NCBI GenBank assembly: GCA_964654415.1
Contig: CAZZIP010000007.1
Span: 78,885-142,884, forward strand
Origin: Methylohalobius sp964654415
Lineage (GTDB): Bacteria > Pseudomonadota > Gammaproteobacteria > Methylococcales > Methylothermaceae
Direction: 5' to 3'
DNA: 64,000 bases
In this document: positions 7,018 to 15,510 of the stretch, in pieces
Position numbering within the stretch: the first letter of the stretch is position 1
Layout: each line of letters begins with the position of its first letter
Program-made: the position numbers and the translations under genes
The notes under the pieces: model-generated
What the model was told of the DNA's origin: nothing
The model's input: the letters and a program-made list of their open reading frames with translations, nothing else
The model's database searches: none

Positions 7018-7881
7018 GCTTTCCCTTAAAAGCTTACGACCGGCAAGGGGACCGAATGCTTCCCAGACTGGGGCAACCCCCGCCGGAAGCGGTGCCAGCC
7101 TGCCTAGCTCGGTCCAGGTGCAGGCCGGGTCGTGGAAATCCGATCCCACTGACCCCAAGAGCCGATAGCGGCGGGCGTAGTCGGCCAGCGTTGCGATCTG
7201 TGCCGGCGTGCTGTTGCCGCACACCACCTCGATCCCCATTCCCCCAAGGCTTTGGAACGTAGTCAGCAACCGCCTCAGCTTACTGGCAGTTAACTGATAG
7301 CGCAGCGGGTGGGCGAGCACGGCCAGACCTTTGGCCGCCAAGATCCAGCTGAGTGTTTCTTCTAGGCTTACCCAGCGGGTGGCGACGTAACCGGGTTTAC
7401 CGCGCACCAGGAAGTGCTCAAATACCTCCGAGACCGAGGGGGCATAGCCGTGCTCGGCCAACCAGCGGGCAAAATGGGTGCGCGTGATCATCCCTTCACC
7501 AGCCATGGCTTGGACTTGGGCTAACGTACCTTGGATTCCGTATCTGGCCAGCTGATCGGCAATTTTCTCCGCGCGTTCTTGCCGCATTTTCTGGAGTCGG
7601 GCGAGTCCTGCGCGCAGAGATTCACATTTTGGATCGACGTTCAGTCCCAAGATGTGGAAACCCTGATCCTCCCAGGTAGCCGAGATTTCCACCCCACAGA
7701 TCAGCTCAATGCCGATCTCACTCGCGCAAGCCAAAGCCTGCCCGATTCCGGCTACGGTGTCGTGGTCAGTCAACGCCAGGTGCTTGACTCCCAGAGACGC
7801 AGCGCGGCGCACTACTTCCGCTGGCGGCAAGGCGCCGTCGGAGGCCGTGGAATGACAGTGCAGGTCATAAGCTGAAGTCAA
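7006..7881 (-). CDS. rnm: PHP-domain 5'-3' exoribonuclease/phosphoesterase (TrpH/YciV/RNase AM family)
   Basis: Family members degrade short RNAs and oligonucleotides from the 5' end and hydrolyse 3',5'-bisphosphonucleotides. The 291-aa protein shows PHP metal motifs: DLHCHSTASDG (6-16), LTDHDT (about 37-42), GVEIS (about 63), HPLRY (about 191) and GSDFH near 245. The stop codon lies inside the tRNA-Pro gene on the other strand. The start is 3 bp after the ABC exporter stop, at the end of a purE-purK-Wzz-ABC-rnm run. The symbol is by family resemblance. Confidence 0.88.
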   Translation of the reverse strand: MTSAYDLHCHSTASDGALPPAEVVRRAASLGVKHLALTDHDTVAGIGQALACASEIGIELICGVEISATWEDQGFHILGLNVDPKCESLRAGLARLQKMRQERAEKIADQLARYGIQGTLAQVQAMAGEGMITRTHFARWLAEHGYAPSVSEVFEHFLVRGKPGYVATRWVSLEETLSWILAAKGLAVLAHPLRYQLTASKLRRLLTTFQSLGGMGIEVVCGNSTPAQIATLADYARRYRLLGSVGSDFHDPACTWTELGRLAPLPAGVAPVWEAFGPLAGRKLLRESWSG

Positions 7882-7883
7882 AG

Positions 7884-9704
7884 CTAGCTCCCCTGTAAGT
7901 CACCGTAAAGCTTGGCGTACAAACCATTATACGCGAGTAGCCGCTCGTGCTCGCCGTGCTCGCAGATCCGGCCATCCTCGAATACATAGACGCGATCCGC
8001 CTGTTTGATGGCGCTTAGGCGGTGCGCGACGATGATGGTGGTGCGGCGCTCAAGGAACTCGGCCAAAGCCAGGTGGAGGCGCTGCTCGGTGTCGGTATCG
8101 AGAGCTGAAGTAGCCTCATCTAGGATCACGACTTTGGGGTCCGTCAAAATCATCCTGGCGATCGCCAGCCGCTGGCGCTGGCCGCCGGAAAGGCGCATCC
8201 CGAAGCGGCCGAGGACGGTTTCCAAACCCTGTGGCAGAGCGGCGATCGTGTCTTTAAGTTGGGCAATCTCCAAGGCCCGCCACAAAGAGGCCTCCGGGAA
8301 CTCTCGCCCCAACGTGAGATTGGCGCGGATGGTAGCATTGAACAGGATAGGGTGTTGCAGCACAGTAACCACGTGTTCGCGCACCACATCCATGCCGATC
8401 CGAGTGATGGGAACGCCATCGTAATACACCATTCCCCGGGTTGGAGGGTAAAGCCCGATCAATACCTGGACTAGGGTGGATTTGCCGCCGCCGCTCGCTC
8501 CGACCAAGGCGATTTTTTCGCCGGGAAGAATATTCAGGCTTACCCCTTTTAGAACTTCGGTTCCACGGCCATAAGTGAAGTGGAGATTGTCAACCCGGAT
8601 ACCCACCGTGCGTTTACCTTTGAACGGGTTGAAGCAGTGGGGATATTGGGGCTCCTGCTTTAGGTCCAGCAGCCGATTGAGGCGGTTTAGAGCGGCCTGG
8701 GCGCTATAGAAGGCATGTTGGATGCCCAGCACTTCCTGAACCGGCGCCATCATGAACCACAAATAACCAAAGACGGCCAGCATCTGACCGATGCTCAAGT
8801 CGGAAAAAACCACCATCAACATCGCCGCGGCGCGGAACACGTCTACCCCGTGCAGGAAAGTCATAAAGCTCAGACGGCCCAGGGCGTCGCTTTGCCAAGC
8901 GTAATTGACGCTGCAGGTATTGACCTGTTGCGCCAACGCCCGAAGCTTGTCGAAATAATGGCGCTCGCGGTTGCTAGCACGAATCTGGCTGATCGCGTCT
9001 AGGGTTTCGGTCAGCGCCTGCTGGAAGGATTCAAGGGCGGAATTTTCTTTGTATTTGAGGCGTTTGACTCGTTTGCCCAGAGCTTTGGTGAAATAAATCA
9101 CCACCGGATTCAGGCACAGGATGAACAAGGCCAAAGGCCAGTGGATCCAAAGCAACACGGCAGCGGTGCCCAAAATCGTCAATACTGCGATCAGAAATCG
9201 GCTGATCGTGGCGCCCAGGAAGTTGTCGAGAGTGTCCAGGTCAGTGACTAAATGCGTAACCACGGTACCGCTCCCCAAGGATTCGTATTCGGCCAGCGAG
9301 ACTTTCTCCAGCCGGTTCAGGAAATCGCTGCGCAGCTTGAGGATCACGTCTTTGGAGATTTCCGTGAAACAGCGCATCTGCCAGACGGTGAACCCCAATG
9401 CCGCCAAGCGCAGCAGCATCGATGCTACAAGCACGACGCCGATGTACCACACCGGTCCTTGCCAGGTCGAAGGCAAGAAGTCGCCGGGAAGCCAGCGGTC
9501 GATAAAAGCGGTCACCGGGCCTGGTCGATGGAGCAGGACTTCGTCCACTAGGGCAGGAATCAAAAGCGGCACCGGAACCGAGGCCAGGGTGGTCAGAATC
9601 GCAATCGCCTGCGCCAAAAGCAATTTGCGCTTGTGGTGCAAAGCCAGCTGGATCAGAGTGCGCCAGGTATAGCGCCTAAGCGGTAGGAAACTTGGCGTAT
9701 GCAT
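7884..9704 (-). CDS. ABC exporter with fused permease and ATPase (MsbA-like half transporter)
   Basis: The 606-aa protein has an N-terminal ABC type-1 exporter membrane domain (residues about 15-340, five or six helices) and a nucleotide-binding domain with Walker A GASGGGKST (402-410), signature LSGGQ (505-509), Walker B VVILDEATS (525-533) and H-loop His561. It should work as a homodimer exporting a lipid, glycan or peptide. Its ATG overlaps the stop of the Wzz-like gene (TGATG at 9702-9706), so it is translationally coupled to a polysaccharide chain-length protein. That suggests an envelope glycan or lipid substrate rather than a drug. It is not beside lpxK, so identity as MsbA itself is uncertain. 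Confidence 0.9.
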   Translation of the reverse strand: MHTPSFLPLRRYTWRTLIQLALHHKRKLLLAQAIAILTTLASVPVPLLIPALVDEVLLHRPGPVTAFIDRWLPGDFLPSTWQGPVWYIGVVLVASMLLRLAALGFTVWQMRCFTEISKDVILKLRSDFLNRLEKVSLAEYESLGSGTVVTHLVTDLDTLDNFLGATISRFLIAVLTILGTAAVLLWIHWPLALFILCLNPVVIYFTKALGKRVKRLKYKENSALESFQQALTETLDAISQIRASNRERHYFDKLRALAQQVNTCSVNYAWQSDALGRLSFMTFLHGVDVFRAAAMLMVVFSDLSIGQMLAVFGYLWFMMAPVQEVLGIQHAFYSAQAALNRLNRLLDLKQEPQYPHCFNPFKGKRTVGIRVDNLHFTYGRGTEVLKGVSLNILPGEKIALVGASGGGKSTLVQVLIGLYPPTRGMVYYDGVPITRIGMDVVREHVVTVLQHPILFNATIRANLTLGREFPEASLWRALEIAQLKDTIAALPQGLETVLGRFGMRLSGGQRQRLAIARMILTDPKVVILDEATSALDTDTEQRLHLALAEFLERRTTIIVAHRLSAIKQADRVYVFEDGRICEHGEHERLLAYNGLYAKLYGDLQGS

Positions 9705-11656
9705 CAGAGCTTAAGGCAGGGGTGGATGCGTTCGATCTCCTCAATCGAGTGAGCCTCCCCCGGGGGCAGCAGGCGGCCATAGGCCGACAGTTGCGTCAAC
9801 GTCATGGTGCCGGCGGCTTTTTCCAGTTCGCTAAGGCGCAAATTCTGGCGGATCAAATAGACCAAATAGGTGTGGCGGATCGCCTCCGGGGTGACCATTT
9901 CCGGCTCGGCGAGTCTCGCCTCGACGGCGGTCAGATAGATCAATTTGGTCAACTCTTCTCTACTGGTCGGTGCTAAGGGGGAACCACCGCTGGCCGAAAG
10001 CCAAGTCAAAAGGCGCGGCGACAGGGGAATGAGACGGCGGTCAGGAGGCGGGGTAGAGAGTTTCCCCTGAGCGAGATCGAAGTGGCTGGCGTCTAGGCGG
10101 ATGATCTCGTCCGGGGTCAAGCCGCTTAACAGCAAGGCAATCGATTGGCGGGTGCGCAAATCGGCACGATCGAGCAAAGATTCCAGTTCGCCGCGCGTAA
10201 GCTCTCTGGGAAAAGGTGCCTCCAGCGCTGGGGCCGGTTCCTCCAAAGCGGGCTGGTGGGTTTCGGTAGGGTGGCCAAACAGTTTGGAGACTTCCGGGGT
10301 GGCGTAGACGTGGATGCCAGCGAGAGTCAGGGTGGTTTCAGGCTTCTTATGCCGAGTCAGATACTCTACCAGCCATACTGCTGCCACTCCTAAACCTAAG
10401 GAAATGGCGGCGGCCAAAGCGGCATCGCGCAAGTATTTGGGCCGGATCGGATAGCGCGGGCGGAAGGCGCGTTCAACCACTTCCACCTGGGGATATTTCT
10501 CCGCCTGCTTGACTTCCAGCTGGGTAATCCGGTCCTGAAACTCGCGCTGGCGGGTTTCCATCTGCTTGAGTTCCTCCACCCGCGCCTCGTGTTCAGCGAA
10601 CCGGGCGCTGAATTCGGCCGCCAGATGTTTGTGTTGCTCCAATTGGCGTTTGGTTTCCTCCACGGCTTGGCGGGCGCTTGCATAATCCTGCTCAGCCTGC
10701 AGCAAGGCTACCTTTTGCCCGCTTCCCACCAGGCGCCGGATTTTGTCTTCGACCTCCTCAAGCTGCTTTGGGACTTTGCTATACTGCGGGTTGAGGCGAA
10801 TATAGTCGGGGGTAAACCTCTGTCTCAATGAGGTTAATTCCTCCCGAAGCGCCTGGGCGCGCGCCTCGAGCGCTGCCAGAGTCCGACTGTCTTCCTGGGG
10901 GACGACCGGTTTACCGTTGGCGATAGCGGTGCGGATCGCTTCCAGGCGCGCCTTGGCTTTGACTTCTTCTTCGCTGAGCTGGTTTAAGGTTTTAGTTAGT
11001 CCATTCAGGCGTGCCAGGACATCGTTTTCGCTGCGTTCCAGGGAAGCGATGTCGTAGCGGCGGCGAAATTCGTCCAGCTCCTGGCGTTTGGCGGCGATTT
11101 TCTCCTCCAGAGCAGTCAACTGCTCGCGCAGCGCTACCAGGGTAGCGCCAGTGGTGGTTTGAATCTCGCGTGCCCGCGCATCCAGGTAGACGTCGATCCA
11201 GGTGTTGACCAGGGGAGCGAGTAGATTCTGCTGCGAGCCTTCGGCCCGCAGTTCCACGAGATTGGTGGCAGAGATCGGCTCGACGGCGAGCATGGCTTTG
11301 ACGTCTTCCGGGGTCAATTCACCCGGCGAGAGCCATCCGTCCCGTTCCAGCCGGTTTAGGGTTTCCACCAAAAGCGGTTGGCCGGTGAGCAATATCTGCT
11401 GGATGGCAACGTGCTGAGGATCGACGATGGTTTCGGTTTGATCCGCAGCCGGTTTGGCGGTGGTCAACAGCGAAGCGCTGGCGCGATAGATGGGCGGGCG
11501 CAAGAACACCGCCAGCAGCCCTATCGCCAGGCTGAGTGAGAACACGGTGGCAAACACCCAAAGCCTGCGCGATCGGTGCCAGACGTGGGACGACTCTTCT
11601 GATGATGAAGAGTGTTGGGGGCCTGACAGGCACTCGATCTGGATTGGATCAGCCAT
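9704..11656 (-). CDS. Wzz/GumC-type chain-length determinant fused to degenerate tyrosine-recombinase-like domain
   Basis: Of 650 aa, residues 31-52 and about 411-434 are membrane helices bracketing a Wzz domain with long periplasmic coiled coils (165-395) and the usual proline-rich RPRYPIRP segment before the second helix. Instead of a tyrosine-kinase tail, the cytoplasmic C-terminus (484-630) resembles a phage-integrase catalytic domain: RELTRGELESLL, LLLSGLTPDEIIRLDASHFD, RRLIPLSPRLL, and VTPEAIRHTYLVYLI ending TQLSAYGRL. Expected catalytic residues are mostly changed: Thr514 for the first Arg, Glu591 for His, Thr617 for the GH His. Arg594 and Tyr626 remain. It is probably inactive for recombination and may serve as a protein or DNA interaction module. 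It is coupled to the downstream ABC exporter. Confidence 0.75.
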   Translation of the reverse strand: MADPIQIECLSGPQHSSSSEESSHVWHRSRRLWVFATVFSLSLAIGLLAVFLRPPIYRASASLLTTAKPAADQTETIVDPQHVAIQQILLTGQPLLVETLNRLERDGWLSPGELTPEDVKAMLAVEPISATNLVELRAEGSQQNLLAPLVNTWIDVYLDARAREIQTTTGATLVALREQLTALEEKIAAKRQELDEFRRRYDIASLERSENDVLARLNGLTKTLNQLSEEEVKAKARLEAIRTAIANGKPVVPQEDSRTLAALEARAQALREELTSLRQRFTPDYIRLNPQYSKVPKQLEEVEDKIRRLVGSGQKVALLQAEQDYASARQAVEETKRQLEQHKHLAAEFSARFAEHEARVEELKQMETRQREFQDRITQLEVKQAEKYPQVEVVERAFRPRYPIRPKYLRDAALAAAISLGLGVAAVWLVEYLTRHKKPETTLTLAGIHVYATPEVSKLFGHPTETHQPALEEPAPALEAPFPRELTRGELESLLDRADLRTRQSIALLLSGLTPDEIIRLDASHFDLAQGKLSTPPPDRRLIPLSPRLLTWLSASGGSPLAPTSREELTKLIYLTAVEARLAEPEMVTPEAIRHTYLVYLIRQNLRLSELEKAAGTMTLTQLSAYGRLLPPGEAHSIEEIERIHPCLKL

Positions 11657-11675
11657 TGCGTTACCTCACGTTGGT

Positions 11676-12758
11676 TTAGGGCAGTAGCCCCAGCAAATGA
11701 TGCAGGCAGGTCTCCAGAGTCTTTTCGTTAGCGGTGCGCACCGTGGCGTGCCCCACTTTCCGCCCCGGACGCTCGGCTTTGCCATAAACGTGAGCATGGA
11801 CGCCTGGCTGTTCCAGAATATCGGAAAGTGCCGGCACGGTGCCGATGAAATTGACCATCGCCGCAAACCCCACCGGTCCGGTGTCTCCCAAAGGGAGATC
11901 CAAAATCGCCCTGAGGTGATTTTCGAATTGAGAGGTCTCGGCCCCCTCGATGGTCCAATGGCCGGAATTGTGCACCCTGGGAGCCATTTCGCTGGCGAGG
12001 AGACGTCCGTGGACTTCGAACAGTTCCAGTGCCAAGACGCCTACGTAGTCGAAGTGTTCTAGCAGCCTCCGGGCGTATTCCTGAGCCTGATCGCTGCTCG
12101 GATCGCCAGGGCGGCTGCGGGCCAGGTACAGGATACCGTGCTTGTGGACGTTCTCGCTCAAAGGGTAAAACGCAATTTGCCCGCGCTTGTTTCTCACTGC
12201 GAGAATCGAGACCTCACGCTCAAAGGGGACGAAGTTTTCGCCGATCAATTCCTGGCCGCGAAATTGTTCCCAAGCCGCTTCGAGGTCGGCGGCGGTACGG
12301 ATCAGTTTTTGCCCTTTGCCGTCATAGCCGAATCTGCGCGTCTTGAGCAGAAACGGCCAGCCAAGCATCTTGGGAGCCTGTTTGAGGTCGTCGAAGCTGT
12401 CTATGGGAACAAACTTAGCCGTAGGGATGCCTAAAGTTTGAAATAAGGTTTTTTCCCGCAGCCGGTCGCGACTTTCTTCCAAAGCCGCCAGCGGGGGATA
12501 AATGGGTACTTTGGCAGACAGCGCTCGGGTCCCTTCTAGAGAGACGTTTTCAAACTCGTAGGTAATCACCTGACAGTGCTCCGCCAAGCGGTCCAGAGCG
12601 CACTGATCGTCGTAAGGGGCTTTGAGGTGTTCACCAAGCTCTGCGGCGCAAGCGTCTGGATTAGGGTCCAAGATTAGAAAACGCAGCCCCAGAGGGTAGC
12701 CAGCGAGCGCGAGCATGCGCGCCAGTTGTCCGCCGCCGATGATGCCAATGGTGGTCAT
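11676..12758 (-). CDS. purK: N5-carboxyaminoimidazole ribonucleotide synthase
   Basis: ATP-grasp enzyme that makes N5-CAIR from AIR, bicarbonate and ATP in purine synthesis. The 360-aa product begins with the nucleotide-binding segment IGIIGGGQLARMLALAGYPLG. It has the ATP-grasp signatures KTRRFGYDGKGQ (about 140-151) and EMAPRVHNSGHWTIEG (about 257-272). It is the usual length and overlaps the purE stop by 4 bp, so the two are translationally coupled. Confidence 0.97.
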   Translation of the reverse strand: MTTIGIIGGGQLARMLALAGYPLGLRFLILDPNPDACAAELGEHLKAPYDDQCALDRLAEHCQVITYEFENVSLEGTRALSAKVPIYPPLAALEESRDRLREKTLFQTLGIPTAKFVPIDSFDDLKQAPKMLGWPFLLKTRRFGYDGKGQKLIRTAADLEAAWEQFRGQELIGENFVPFEREVSILAVRNKRGQIAFYPLSENVHKHGILYLARSRPGDPSSDQAQEYARRLLEHFDYVGVLALELFEVHGRLLASEMAPRVHNSGHWTIEGAETSQFENHLRAILDLPLGDTGPVGFAAMVNFIGTVPALSDILEQPGVHAHVYGKAERPGRKVGHATVRTANEKTLETCLHHLLGLLP

Positions 12759-13261
12759 GCCGCTTGCTCCCTAGGGTCGGGCTGAGCGAGTACAGCCTCG
12801 CTCTGGCGCTGACGGAAAGCCTCCAAGGCAGCAGCAATAAGTGGATACTTGTTGGCCAAAATCGCTGCGGCGAGGAGCGCGGCGTTGACGGCACCCGCTT
12901 TGCCGATGGCGAGCGTCCCCACTGCGATCCCAGCCGGCATCTGGACGATGGAAAGCAGTGAATCCAGGCCGTTCAACGCGCGGGATCGAACCGGAACGCC
13001 AAGCACCGGCAGGGGCGTTTTGGCGGCAGTCATCCCGGGCAGGTGGGCGGCTCCCCCAGCGCCGGCGATGATGACTTCCAATCCCCGGGCTTTGGCTGAA
13101 GAGGCGTATTCGAACAAGAGATCGGGCGTTCGGTGTGCCGATACCACCCGGACTTCAAAGGGAATAGTGAGCTGTTTTAAGGTCTCGGCGGCATGGCGCA
13201 TGGTATTCCAGTCGGACTTGGAGCCCATGATTACGCCAACTAGGGGATTGGGTGTAGTCAT
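12755..13261 (-). CDS. purE: N5-carboxyaminoimidazole ribonucleotide mutase
   Basis: Converts N5-CAIR to CAIR, the step after PurK. The product contains VGVIMGSKSDW, SAHRTPD and the AGAGGAAHLPGM active-site loop. I placed the start at the ATG at 13261 (168 aa), which matches the usual family length. An in-frame ATG at 13321 would add 20 residues and actually has the better ribosome-binding site (AAGGA, 5-nt spacing), so the longer form is possible. Confidence 0.95.
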   Translation of the reverse strand: MTTPNPLVGVIMGSKSDWNTMRHAAETLKQLTIPFEVRVVSAHRTPDLLFEYASSAKARGLEVIIAGAGGAAHLPGMTAAKTPLPVLGVPVRSRALNGLDSLLSIVQMPAGIAVGTLAIGKAGAVNAALLAAAILANKYPLIAAALEAFRQRQSEAVLAQPDPREQAA

Positions 13262-13429
13262 AGCGCTTGGTTTCGAGGAGGTGGATTGACGACCTTGAAT
13301 ATTATGACAAATCCTGAACATTTTCGTCCTTAAGTTGAGGTGTGAGGCGATGGGGCCACAAGCTCGAAGTTTGCTGGTGTCAGCAGGATCGCCTTGGGAG
13401 CTAATTTTTAGTGGGCGAATTCCGTTTTG

Positions 13430-13448
13430 AGCAATTATAATAATTGCT
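13430..13448. promoter_or_regulatory. Inverted repeat upstream of opgG
   Basis: AGCAATTA, three bases, then TAATTGCT form an 8-bp inverted repeat about 48 bp before the opgG start. It sits in an AT-rich 174-bp intergenic region divergent from purE. It has the size and symmetry of an operator for a dimeric regulator. No specific regulator can be named. Confidence 0.4.
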
Positions 13449-13495
13449 TGATCTATCCCTCCTTTTTAGTACTTCACATTATTCCATAACGGTGT

Positions 13496-15058
13496 ATGCG
13501 GGTCGTCGCTGTCAGACATTTATTGGGTTTTTGGCGTTGGTTTTGGATCGGCAGCCTGTTTTTTGCCGGGCCTTTAGGAGTTCAATCGGCTTTACCGGCT
13601 GCTCCTGAGGCAGGTCAATTTGGGTTTGAAACCGTCCAGAAGCTGGCTCGTGACTTGGCTAATCGGCCTTATGAGCAAGATAACGCAAGCCTGCCGGAGG
13701 AACTCGCCAAGCTCGATTACGATCGTTATCGGGATATCCGCTTCAAGCCTGAATTTGCCCTGTGGCGGGACGAGGGGTTGCCGTTTCAGGTTCAGTTTTT
13801 CCACCGCGGTTTCCTATATCGGAACCGGGTCGTGATCAATGTGGTAGAGGGTGGTAGGCCAAGGCGCCTAGACTACGTTTCGGATTGGTTCGATTTCGGC
13901 AAGAACCCACTCGGTCCGTTCGACGCCGATCTTGGGTTTGCTGGTTTTCGCCTACATTACCCGCTGATGCGCAACGGCTATCACGACGAGATTGCGGTGT
14001 TTCAGGGCGCCAGCTACTTCCGCGCGGTCGGTTTAGGGCAAGCGTATGGCCTGTCGGCGCGCGGCCTCGCCATCGACACTGGCCTAGCGCGGGCTGAGGA
14101 ATTCCCTGTCTTCCGCGAATTCTGGATCGAGAAGCCTGCGCTTGAATCGAGCGCAATCGTCGTCTATGCGCTGCTCGACAGCCCGGCGGTGACCGGGGCT
14201 TATCGCTTCGTCATCCGTCCTGGCCTGGAATTGACTATGGACATTCAAAGCCGTTTGTATTTTCGCCACGGGGTGGAGCGGTTGGGAATCGCTCCTTTGA
14301 CGTCGATGTTCTTCCGAGGCGAAAACACCGAATATCTGATCGACGATTTTCGCCCTGAAATTCACGACTCCGATGGCCTGGCGGTCGCTCGCGGCAATGG
14401 GGAATGGTTGTGGCGGCCTCTGAACAACCCCCGCCAACTGCGGATCAGTGTTTTCCATGACGAACACCTCAAGGGGTTCGGCCTGATCCAGCGGGACCGC
14501 AACTTCGATCATTACCAAGATTTAGAAGCGGCTTATCAGCGCCGTCCCACCGCCTGGGTGGAGCCAGTGGGGGACTGGGGGGCAGGGGCGGTCTATCTGA
14601 TCGAGATTCCGAGCGACCATGAAAAGTACGATAACATTGTCGCATTCTGGATGCCTGACGAGGCCAGCGCCGAAGGCAAGGAGATGGCGTTCGATTACCG
14701 CCTGTATTTCACGCTCGACGAGCGTTTGCCGAAAAGTTTGGGGAGAGCGGAGGCGACCCGAATCGGGGCCGGGGGTGTCGATCCTTCTGATCCGAAGCGA
14801 CGCCGGTTCGTAATCGATTTCGCTGGACAGACGATCGAACGCTACGATGAGAACGCCAAGCTCGAGGCCGAGGTGGATACCTCGATGGGAGCGGTGGATA
14901 ATGTGGTGGTGCACAAAAACTCCGAGACTGGCGGCTGGCGGCTGAGTTTCGAGCTTGATCCCGGAGAGGCCGAATCGCCCATAGAACTACGCGCTTTGCT
15001 GCGTTCGGGCAAAGAGGCGTTGACCGAGACCTGGCTGTATCAATGGAGTAGGCCATGA
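13496..15058 (+). CDS. opgG: Periplasmic glucan biosynthesis protein OpgG (MdoG)
   Basis: Periplasmic protein needed to make or branch osmoregulated periplasmic glucans from the beta-glucan released by OpgH. The 520-aa protein has an N-terminal export signal (hydrophobic core about residues 14-28) followed by FGFETVQKLARDLANRPY, and later DFGKNPLG, GLGQAYGLSARGLAIDTG and TSMFFRGEN, all typical of MdoG-family proteins. The length fits the family. Its stop overlaps the next start by 4 bp. Confidence 0.95.
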   Translation: MRVVAVRHLLGFWRWFWIGSLFFAGPLGVQSALPAAPEAGQFGFETVQKLARDLANRPYEQDNASLPEELAKLDYDRYRDIRFKPEFALWRDEGLPFQVQFFHRGFLYRNRVVINVVEGGRPRRLDYVSDWFDFGKNPLGPFDADLGFAGFRLHYPLMRNGYHDEIAVFQGASYFRAVGLGQAYGLSARGLAIDTGLARAEEFPVFREFWIEKPALESSAIVVYALLDSPAVTGAYRFVIRPGLELTMDIQSRLYFRHGVERLGIAPLTSMFFRGENTEYLIDDFRPEIHDSDGLAVARGNGEWLWRPLNNPRQLRISVFHDEHLKGFGLIQRDRNFDHYQDLEAAYQRRPTAWVEPVGDWGAGAVYLIEIPSDHEKYDNIVAFWMPDEASAEGKEMAFDYRLYFTLDERLPKSLGRAEATRIGAGGVDPSDPKRRRFVIDFAGQTIERYDENAKLEAEVDTSMGAVDNVVVHKNSETGGWRLSFELDPGEAESPIELRALLRSGKEALTETWLYQWSRP

Positions 15059-15510
15059 CCGAAGCGGCAGTGAAATTGTCTTTGGGTCGGCCGCTCGATC
15101 CTGAGATTGAACGGCTTAAAGAGCACGTTGTGGCTTATCTTAAGCGGCTGCGTTTTGCGGACCCCGGCTTGATCGAGGATTTGGCCGCAGAGTGCCTGGA
15201 CCGAGCGTCAGGGCGAGAGCGCCGGGACTTGCAAAGGCTCCTGCGGCGCGCGCTGGAAGAGGCTCAACGCCGTTTGGACTTGGCGTTGGCCCAGGGGCTG
15301 GGCTTGCGCCTTCCTGAGGACGCGGCTGTAGTAACCGCGGCTAGAGCCGCTCTGCTTCTGACTCAGGATCCGGTTTGCGCCGACGACCTGATCCGGCCTT
15401 CCCCTGAGCGGTCGGCTTTGCTTGCCAGGTTGAAGGCACACTTGCCGCTGGCCATCCCCCCGGAGGTACCTGGCGCCATGCCAATTCAGGATTTGGAGTT
15501 TTGGGTTTGA
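15055..15510 (+). CDS. Uncharacterised protein between opgG and opgH
   Basis: This 151-aa frame starts in an ATGA overlap with opgG and ends overlapping the opgH start, so it is almost certainly translated. It is charged and helical in its first two thirds (ERLKEHVVAYLKRLRF, then ERRDLQRLLRRALEEAQRRLDLALAQG), followed by a proline-containing tail ending PIQDLEFWV. No signal peptide, membrane segment or cysteine motif is seen. I do not recognise the family. Context suggests a cytoplasmic accessory to periplasmic glucan synthesis. Confidence 0.8.
   Translation: MTEAAVKLSLGRPLDPEIERLKEHVVAYLKRLRFADPGLIEDLAAECLDRASGRERRDLQRLLRRALEEAQRRLDLALAQGLGLRLPEDAAVVTAARAALLLTQDPVCADDLIRPSPERSALLARLKAHLPLAIPPEVPGAMPIQDLEFWV

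Noticed and set aside
12755..13321. N-terminally extended PurE
   Set aside because: Not excluded, but the extra 20 residues have no family resemblance and ATG 13261 gives the normal length. Recorded as an alternative start only.
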